Assembly: GCA_025351145.1 (NCBI GenBank)
Contig: JANXWM010000281.1
Location: 1 to 11,822 of the forward strand
Direction of reading: 5' to 3'
From: Chitinophagaceae bacterium
GTDB lineage: Bacteria; Bacteroidota; Bacteroidia; Chitinophagales; Chitinophagaceae
DNA: 11,822 nucleotides
Shown here: piece by piece, positions 6,865-11,822 of the stretch
Layout of the letters: each line of letters opens with the position of its first letter
Numbering within the stretch: position 1 is the first letter of the stretch
Program-made: the position numbers and the translations under genes
Notes under the pieces: generated by a model
What the model was told of the DNA's origin: nothing
The model's input: only the letters and a program-made list of their open reading frames with translations
Databases searched by the model: none

Positions 6865-8286
6865 TTAAAACTGAAAGTAAATAAACTGGCCTCCGTTGAA
6901 AACACCTACCATCAGCAAAATGGTAATAAGAAAAACATAAGCGGAATACCTTACCACCACATTGCTGCTGTTGATGATTTTTATATTGGGAAAATACTCC
7001 TGTGTTTGCTCAACTGCAATCAGCAATAAAACAGCAAAAACAGAATACCCAAAAGCTGTAGGGGGTTCGCCCTTGTAAAAGCCACCGGGTTTTAAAGTAA
7101 ACATGGATTTTATAATGTAGAAAGCATCCTGTATAGTTGTGGCCCGGAAGAATGTGGCACTTACCGTTACGAAAAAGTACACCCCCATAATGCGGAAGAA
7201 GTTTTTGGTTGGCCCCAGCAACTTATGAATTTTTCGAAGGAAGGGATTGATAAGCCTTTCACCCGCCAGATATATGCCATTTAATAAACCCCAAACGATA
7301 AACGTATAATTGGCTCCATGCCATAAACCACTTATACCAAACACGATGATGAGATTAATCAATGCCCTTGCAGGGTGTACCCTGTTGCCACCCATGGAAA
7401 AATAGAGGTAGTCCCTAAACCAGGTGGTGAGTGAGATATGCCATCGTTGCCATAGCTCCTGGAAACTTTTTACGATAAGCAAGGGTCGCCGGAAGTTGGT
7501 CATAAGATCGTAGCCCATTACTTTGGCTGCACCTATGGCAATATCAGAATAGCCGGAGAAATCGCAATAAATCTGGAAGCTAAAGAAACAGGTAGCCATG
7601 ATCATGGTTACACCGCTATGGTAATGCGCATTGTTGTACACAGCATCTACATAAATGGCCACACGATCTGCAATTACCAGTTTTTTTATAAACCCCCAAA
7701 GCATGATCCTTAACCCATGAACAACCCTGTCGTAATCAAAATGTTTTTCTTCGTGAAACTGGTGCAGCATATTCTGCGGCCTTTCAATAGGCCCCGCAAC
7801 AAGCTGCGGATAAAACATTACATACAGTGCATAAATACCAAAATGCCTTTCAGGTTTTTGATGGCCGCGGTACACTTCAATGGTATAGCTCATGGCCTGG
7901 AAAGTGTGAAAAGATAAACCTACCGGAAGTAAAATATCAAGGTGCGGTATTGGGTTTTTATAGCCAAAATCGCCAAGTAATTCTGTGATGTTGAAATTTA
8001 AGAAATTGTAATACTTGAATACCGCGAGTACGGTAATGTTTGCAATAAGGCTGCATATAAGAAATATCTTGCGCTTTCGCCCTTCACTCTTTGCAATGTA
8101 AATACCTGCAAAATAATCTACAAGTATTGTTGCACCGAGTATAAGGATATAAACAGGTACAAAATACATGTAAAAGTAGCAGCTTGCAGCTAACAATAAT
8201 CCCCACCGGTATTTATGCGGCAGAATAAAAAATAATGATGTAACGATAACAAAGAAAGCGACAAAGATGAGCGAATTGAAGATCAT
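6865..8286 (-). CDS. MBOAT family membrane-bound O-acyltransferase (AlgI/DltB type)
   Basis: This 473-residue polytopic membrane protein matches the usual length of bacterial AlgI-type MBOATs. Diagnostic segments are MFYPQLVAGPIERP (157-170), YCDFSGYSDIAIG (240-252), LWQRWHISLTTWFRDYLY (278-295) and GISGLWHGANYTFIVWG (317-333). H323 is the invariant MBOAT histidine, and H283 is the second conserved one. About ten hydrophobic segments span the chain, and it ends with the typical GGQFIYFQF. The family moves acetyl or other acyl groups from a cytoplasmic donor across the membrane to an extracytoplasmic acceptor such as exopolysaccharide or teichoic acid. It is the first gene of a two-gene unit, with the SGNH partner 9 bp downstream. 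No acyl-carrier protein gene follows, so a DltB role is less likely. Confidence 0.93.
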   Translation of the reverse strand: MIFNSLIFVAFFVIVTSLFFILPHKYRWGLLLAASCYFYMYFVPVYILILGATILVDYFAGIYIAKSEGRKRKIFLICSLIANITVLAVFKYYNFLNFNITELLGDFGYKNPIPHLDILLPVGLSFHTFQAMSYTIEVYRGHQKPERHFGIYALYVMFYPQLVAGPIERPQNMLHQFHEEKHFDYDRVVHGLRIMLWGFIKKLVIADRVAIYVDAVYNNAHYHSGVTMIMATCFFSFQIYCDFSGYSDIAIGAAKVMGYDLMTNFRRPLLIVKSFQELWQRWHISLTTWFRDYLYFSMGGNRVHPARALINLIIVFGISGLWHGANYTFIVWGLLNGIYLAGERLINPFLRKIHKLLGPTKNFFRIMGVYFFVTVSATFFRATTIQDAFYIIKSMFTLKPGGFYKGEPPTAFGYSVFAVLLLIAVEQTQEYFPNIKIINSSNVVVRYSAYVFLITILLMVGVFNGGQFIYFQF

Positions 8287-8318
8287 CCAGTATATAGTTT
8301 ATTGGTGTGTTTATGTGG

Positions 8319-8349
8319 CAATGATACAGAAAAAAATAATAAAAAAACA
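8319..8349 (-). promoter_or_regulatory. Weak candidate promoter for the MBOAT/SGNH operon
   Basis: On the minus strand, TATCATTG (8326-8319) matches the -7 consensus TAnnTTTG at five of six fixed positions and lies about 33 bp before the MBOAT ATG. The -33 region has no TTG at 19-21 bases. The nearest is ATG (8350-8348) followed by a T-rich tract. The site is plausible by position only. Confidence 0.3.
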
Positions 8350-8415
8350 TGTTTAATAAACTTATAATGCTTTTTCTTCATGTACTTTTCTCTAATAATC
8401 TGCATGTTTAATAAA
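8348..8415 (+). repeat. 13-bp direct repeat pair upstream of the acylation operon
   Basis: CATGTTTAATAAA occurs exactly at 8348-8360 and 8403-8415, 55 bp apart start to start. The left copy touches the presumed -33 region of the MBOAT promoter. Two identical AT-rich sites upstream of a promoter may be binding sites for a regulator, or a leftover of local duplication. A 13-bp perfect match at this distance is unlikely by chance, though AT-rich sequence raises the odds. Confidence 0.5.
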
Positions 8416-8501
8416 GGCATACTAGAGATACAAAACAATTTCTGCGGCAACACAGAATGCTTATTGGTGGCTCATTTCATCCTGCTGAAGAATGAGGCGA
8501 A

Positions 8502-8527
8502 CGTACAAGAGTGCGACGCAAGGATGC
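8502..8527 (+). repeat. Dispersed intergenic repeat, copy 4 (variant)
   Basis: The core CGTACAAGAGTGCGACGCAA has the same A variant (AAGAG) as copy 2. Like copy 3 it is followed by GGATGC. Further left, GGCTCATTTCATCC (8469-8482) resembles GCTCATTCACAATCC of copy 3. The two blocks are separated here by about 18 extra bases that complete an imperfect hairpin. ATGCTTA occurs on both sides (8457-8463 and 8524-8530). Confidence 0.7.
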
Positions 8528-8812
8528 TTAACCGGTGCACTTAAGCCTGGTACAAAAGTTTAATTACAGGCATAAGATATTAGAAACAATCTGAAATACA
8601 ATTGAGTGGTACCAGCAGCAGTTTTTTATAGCATCGCCTCTTGCATCGCAATCCTTTCATCATTCATATCAATGGGCAGCTTTGGCATCATGTGCAGCCC
8701 GCTTTATAATAGTTAATCAACATCTTCTAAAAAATAAAATTTAAAAAACTGTGTGATTTCTTTAATTCTAAAATATACCGTAGTTGTTATCTTCGTTTAA
8801 AATAACCTCGTG

Positions 8813-10825
8813 ATGCACAATAATTTTTTTTTAGGTTTTCTCTGCGTACTTACCATGACGCTCTGCAGCGTTCCCGCAAAAAAAAATAGTACCGATGCAC
8901 AAGCGGGTGATAGCAATTCTGCCACTGGTTTATCTTCTGCCGCAACTGAAAGTGCTGCGCAAACAAGCAATGCAGGTAACGGCATATATGGCGTATGGGG
9001 CGGCGGTGATATTGACTCAACTTCTATTTCAAAATACCCCTTTTTTAAAGGCTGGTATATAAGAGCTTTCTGGAAACAACTGGAACCTGAAAAAGATAGG
9101 TTTGACTGGTCATTTTTAGATGCGCAGTTTAAATTCGCTGCTGACCACAATTTAGCCATTGGCTTTATGGTTTGGGTGGGGCCGCTCAGCCCCGAATGGC
9201 TTTACAGCAATGGTGTACCAAAAGTAATTACGGATACAAAAAAGAAAGAAGCCACTTATCCTTTTTATTTAAACCCGTATTACAAAGAACGGTATTTAAA
9301 CATGCTTAAACAGGTTGCAGCACACATTGAAAAACTACCCGCAGAAGAAAGAAAAAAAATTGTAATGTGGATGAGCACAGAAGGCAGCACCGGTGATATT
9401 GTTCCTTACAAAGGCAGGCCGCAGGATTCGCAGTATGATATTTCGCAAGACCAGTGGACAAATTTTAAAAGAGATGTATGGACGTATATGTACAAGGTTT
9501 GTCAAAACGCCACACCACGAATTAATTTATTAGTAAACCAGGGCAACGACGGAAGGTATTTTGACTGGCTGCACAGCAACCTGCTAAATGTTTGGATGAA
9601 GGCCGGCAATATTTCGCATACTTACCAGTTTAATGGCGAACTGGAGTATTATAACCGGCTGCAAAAATTAGAAGTAAAAACAAGGGAAGACAGTTCGGCA
9701 AACAGAACGCGTGGCGAAATAACTGTATCTGGCAAATGGTTTAACCAGAACGAAAGCTGGAACATGTATGCACTGCTTGGATCCTGCCTGCATTTTGGCC
9801 TGGACATTTTTAATACCGCACCAAAATACCTGAACAATCCCATTGATTCAATCAGTTTTAATTTCTTTAATGTTTATGCAGGGCAAAAGGTTGCAGCCAC
9901 TGCACCCGGCGCATTCTGCCTTTTAAGGGATGGGCTTGATGCTGCAGATTTAAAACGTTTCCCCGAATCGAAATACGGCCCTGTAATTGACCCTGCGAAA
10001 CTGGATCAATATAACAAAGAAATGCAGCGAAAAGGATTCAGTGACGATGACGGCGAAGAAGATGGTGGGTCTGATGAAGGCATCAAACAATCCGATATAA
10101 AAAACGACAACCTTTCCGCCGAAAGAATAAATAAAATACTCGAAGAGTATGCGGCTTATGGCGCTAAAAGAGGCGACCTTAGTAATCTTGATGATGTCAA
10201 TGCTGATAGCAGCAGCTATAATCCGCCCAATGCAACGCTTAATAAAAAAGGTAAAGTTAGAAACCCTGACCGCCAGAGTAAAAACCAAAACAGGAAAAAT
10301 AAAAAATCTAATGATGGCGGTAAAAAAACATCCTATCAAAAAGAACGCGAAGCCAATATGGTCATCAACGATATTGGCGTAAACCTGGTGCCCGATAATT
10401 ACTACCGCTACTTAATTCAATATTCGCCCAATACTACCAGTCGCGGTTACTGGCGTGTAGGTCCAACTGATCAGCCTTACGGCAGGTTTGCCCGTGGCTT
10501 CGATTCAAAAAAAGATATGACCGAAATGTTCTTCGCACTTGATAAAAAGTTTTTTAATGGAAGCACCACTGCACAAAAAGTTATTGTAAAAGTAATTTAC
10601 CTCGATAAAGGGACCGGCGCATGGTCACTTAATTACAGCGCTGGCAATAATAAAAAAGAAGCTTATAAAATTAGCTGCACAAATAGCGGCCGCTGGATTA
10701 CTAAAACTATATTTTTAACCGATGCGGTATTTACGCAAAAGGTCGATCACAGTTGTGATCTTTCCATTAAATATCTCTCAGGCGATAACACAATATTTAA
10801 TTCAATAGAAGTTTTAAGGCAGTAA
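8813..10825 (+). CDS. Secreted probable glycoside hydrolase (clan GH-A, GH42-like) with a charged insert
   Basis: This 670-residue exported protein starts at the ATG at 8813, which directly follows an in-frame GTG. Residues 1 to about 22 form a signal peptide. C18 is present, but TMTLC is a poor lipobox, so a lipoprotein is uncertain. A Ser/Ala/Thr-rich linker follows to about residue 55. Residues about 57-390 look like a (beta/alpha)8 barrel: FWKQLEPEKDRFDWSFLD (87-104) is a GH42/GH-A-type segment, and PEWLYSNGVP follows. E190 in WMSTEGSTGD is a candidate acid/base and E302 in TRGEIT a candidate nucleophile, both assigned by analogy. Residues about 405-515 are low-complexity, first acidic (DDDGEEDGGSDEG), then basic and Asn-rich (KNQNRKNKKSNDGGKK). 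The last 140 residues resemble a beta-sandwich carbohydrate-binding module (YGRFARGFD, VIYLDKGTGAWSLNY). The substrate is unknown. No clear terminator follows. Confidence 0.72.
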   Translation: MHNNFFLGFLCVLTMTLCSVPAKKNSTDAQAGDSNSATGLSSAATESAAQTSNAGNGIYGVWGGGDIDSTSISKYPFFKGWYIRAFWKQLEPEKDRFDWSFLDAQFKFAADHNLAIGFMVWVGPLSPEWLYSNGVPKVITDTKKKEATYPFYLNPYYKERYLNMLKQVAAHIEKLPAEERKKIVMWMSTEGSTGDIVPYKGRPQDSQYDISQDQWTNFKRDVWTYMYKVCQNATPRINLLVNQGNDGRYFDWLHSNLLNVWMKAGNISHTYQFNGELEYYNRLQKLEVKTREDSSANRTRGEITVSGKWFNQNESWNMYALLGSCLHFGLDIFNTAPKYLNNPIDSISFNFFNVYAGQKVAATAPGAFCLLRDGLDAADLKRFPESKYGPVIDPAKLDQYNKEMQRKGFSDDDGEEDGGSDEGIKQSDIKNDNLSAERINKILEEYAAYGAKRGDLSNLDDVNADSSSYNPPNATLNKKGKVRNPDRQSKNQNRKNKKSNDGGKKTSYQKEREANMVINDIGVNLVPDNYYRYLIQYSPNTTSRGYWRVGPTDQPYGRFARGFDSKKDMTEMFFALDKKFFNGSTTAQKVIVKVIYLDKGTGAWSLNYSAGNNKKEAYKISCTNSGRWITKTIFLTDAVFTQKVDHSCDLSIKYLSGDNTIFNSIEVLRQ

Positions 10826-10986
10826 AAAATCGTAGATCATTTTAAAATACATAAAAACTTACAACAGAATATAGACTTTCAATCTGGGGGTAATTAAAAA
10901 AAGTTGCAAAAGTTGACCTATACATCATAAGTTTCAATTAACTGCTGAAAAAATATATCCTTTACAAAAAAAAAATCTCAAAAAGC

Positions 10987-11016
10987 TTGATGCAATTGAT
11001 TTTTCTTTTAGTTTTA
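10987..11016 (+). promoter_or_regulatory. Candidate promoter for the PhyH-family gene
   Basis: TTG (10987-10989) is followed after 19 bases by TAGTTTTA (11009-11016). The latter fits TAnnTTTG except for its last base. Spacing and order suit a Bacteroidota housekeeping promoter. It would give a leader of about 65-70 bases, AT-rich and without a Shine-Dalgarno sequence before the ATG at 11091. The 265-bp gap after the glycoside hydrolase also suggests separate transcription. Confidence 0.35.
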
Positions 11017-11090
11017 TGGCTAATCAACAAACCAATATTCTGCATCAAAGACTAAAAATTACATATTTATAACTCCAAAAAATCAATACT

Positions 11091-11822
11091 ATGGAACAAG
11101 ACACTATTACGCCAGATCAAGTTTCCACACACACATTTAGTGACGAAGACAGAAAATTCTACGAAGAAAACGGTTACATCCTTGTAAAAAAATTATTATC
11201 GAGAGAGAAAGTAGATTTGTACAACCAGCGCTTTGCAGATATTGCAAACGGCGTAGTGCCAAGAACGCCTTTTATGATTTTAATGAAAGATATTACCATT
11301 GCCAAAACCAATGTGCAGGGCGACCAGTACATTACCAAACTACAAGAATTTCAGGATGACCCTGTATTGTTTGGCTACTCCAAAGAACCCGGTATTTTAA
11401 CCTACGTAAAAGGTATTATTGGTAATGAAGCCCTGGCCATACACACCATGTATATCAACAAACCACCAGATACCGGCCTTGGCACTTCTGTTCACCCAAC
11501 ACACCAGGATTTATTTTATTTCCCTTTCAGGCCCGCACAAAAGCAAGTGGGTATTTGGACGGCCATGGAATACATTAACCAGCAAAATGGCTGTTTGTAT
11601 GTGTTACCCGGCTCGCACAAAACAGGCGTTTTATTAGAGCATAATTATCCTAAAGACCAGTTGGTAAATAAAGGCTACCTTGGCATACACAGCCTTACAA
11701 AAGAAGACGAAGAAAAATTTGTTTATCTCGATATGGAACCCGGTGATACTATATTCTTCAGCACATTGCTGATACATGGCAGCGGCCCCAACAAAAGCGA
11801 TAAAGCAAGAAAAGCATGCAGC
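11091..11822 (+). CDS. Phytanoyl-CoA dioxygenase (PhyH) family protein, cut by the window edge
   Basis: The frame stays open from ATG 11091 to the last base, giving 244 codons with no stop, so the C-terminus is missing. Compared with family members, perhaps 40-60 residues remain. The protein is a cytoplasmic Fe(II)/2-oxoglutarate oxygenase with no signal peptide. The iron-binding triad is visible as H138-Q-D140 and H229, and R240 in KARKA is the likely 2-oxoglutarate contact. From memory, the stretches HQDLFYFPFRP, WTAME, NGCLYVLPGSHK and LLIHGSGPNKS closely match animal peroxisomal PHYH, more than many bacterial family members do. The reaction may be alpha-hydroxylation of a branched acyl-CoA, but bacterial relatives also hydroxylate small secondary metabolites. 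The start is preceded by A-rich sequence without a Shine-Dalgarno. Function beyond the family is an inference. Confidence 0.88.
   Translation, partial: MEQDTITPDQVSTHTFSDEDRKFYEENGYILVKKLLSREKVDLYNQRFADIANGVVPRTPFMILMKDITIAKTNVQGDQYITKLQEFQDDPVLFGYSKEPGILTYVKGIIGNEALAIHTMYINKPPDTGLGTSVHPTHQDLFYFPFRPAQKQVGIWTAMEYINQQNGCLYVLPGSHKTGVLLEHNYPKDQLVNKGYLGIHSLTKEDEEKFVYLDMEPGDTIFFSTLLIHGSGPNKSDKARKACS

Larger units (their letters stand above)
8287..8812. other. Divergent gene-free region between the acylation operon and the glycoside hydrolase gene
   Basis: This 526-bp stretch has no convincing gene. From left to right it holds the weak MBOAT promoter (8319-8349), a 13-bp direct repeat (8348-8360 and 8403-8415), repeat copy 4 (8502-8527) with an adjoining imperfect stem-loop (CTCATT 8471-8476, AATGAG 8491-8496), and a very short minus-strand open frame (8626-8691, 21 codons). 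Close to the glycoside hydrolase start, TATCTTCG at 8788-8795 resembles a -7 element, but no TTG stands at the right distance. The rest is AT-rich without visible structure. Confidence 0.6.

Noticed and set aside
8626..8691. 21-codon minus-strand open frame (MMPKLPIDMNDERIAM...)
   Set aside because: The translation has balanced composition, but there is no promoter, ribosome site or recognised family. It is too short to support without conservation data.
10149..10382. 77-codon plus-strand frame within the glycoside hydrolase gene
   Set aside because: It lies in another frame over the Lys/Asn-rich insert, and its composition is explained by that biased sequence. The main frame is intact, so there is no sign of a frameshift.
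10826..10860. Possible terminator after the glycoside hydrolase (AAAAT...ATTTT near 10829-10845)
   Set aside because: The stem is only A/T pairs, short and without a clear T tail, so it is not supported as an intrinsic terminator.

Overview
The window looks like chromosomal DNA from a member of the Bacteroidota, most plausibly the Chitinophagaceae or a relative. That placement is an inference from four things: an Oar-like TonB-dependent receptor with an N-terminal carboxypeptidase-regulatory-like domain, A-rich translation starts with no Shine-Dalgarno sequence, candidate promoters of the TTG-N19-21-TAnnTTTG type, and AT-rich intergenic DNA. No rRNA, tRNA, CRISPR array, transposase or integrase was found.

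Layout, left to right. 1-329 is a gene-free leader holding one copy of a dispersed repeat, a short dyad and a possible promoter. 330-3605 (+) encodes an outer-membrane TonB-dependent receptor and ends in a perfect 13-bp stem-loop terminator. A convergent gene, 3885-5672 (-), encodes an exported class C beta-lactamase-fold serine hydrolase. It lies between two long, outward-facing inverted copies of the dispersed repeat (3706-3769 and 5793-5855). 8286 to 5920 (-) is a tight two-gene unit, an MBOAT O-acyltransferase followed by an SGNH-type partner, which looks like a cell-surface or exopolysaccharide O-acylation module. A 526-bp gene-free divergent region (8287-8812) carries a fourth repeat copy. 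8813-10825 (+) encodes a secreted, probable clan GH-A (GH42-like) glycoside hydrolase with an unusual charged low-complexity insert. 11091 to the right edge (+) is the first 244 codons of a phytanoyl-CoA-dioxygenase family Fe(II)/2-oxoglutarate oxygenase that resembles animal PHYH.

The genes do not form one obvious pathway. The receptor, MBOAT/SGNH pair and glycoside hydrolase all act in or outside the cell envelope, and a link through surface polysaccharides is possible but not shown. The most notable non-genic signal is the repeat family with core GTACAAGNGTGCGACGCAA. It has four intergenic copies in under 9 kb, and two of them bracket a single gene as inverted repeats. I found no convincing new multi-gene defence or biosynthetic system.
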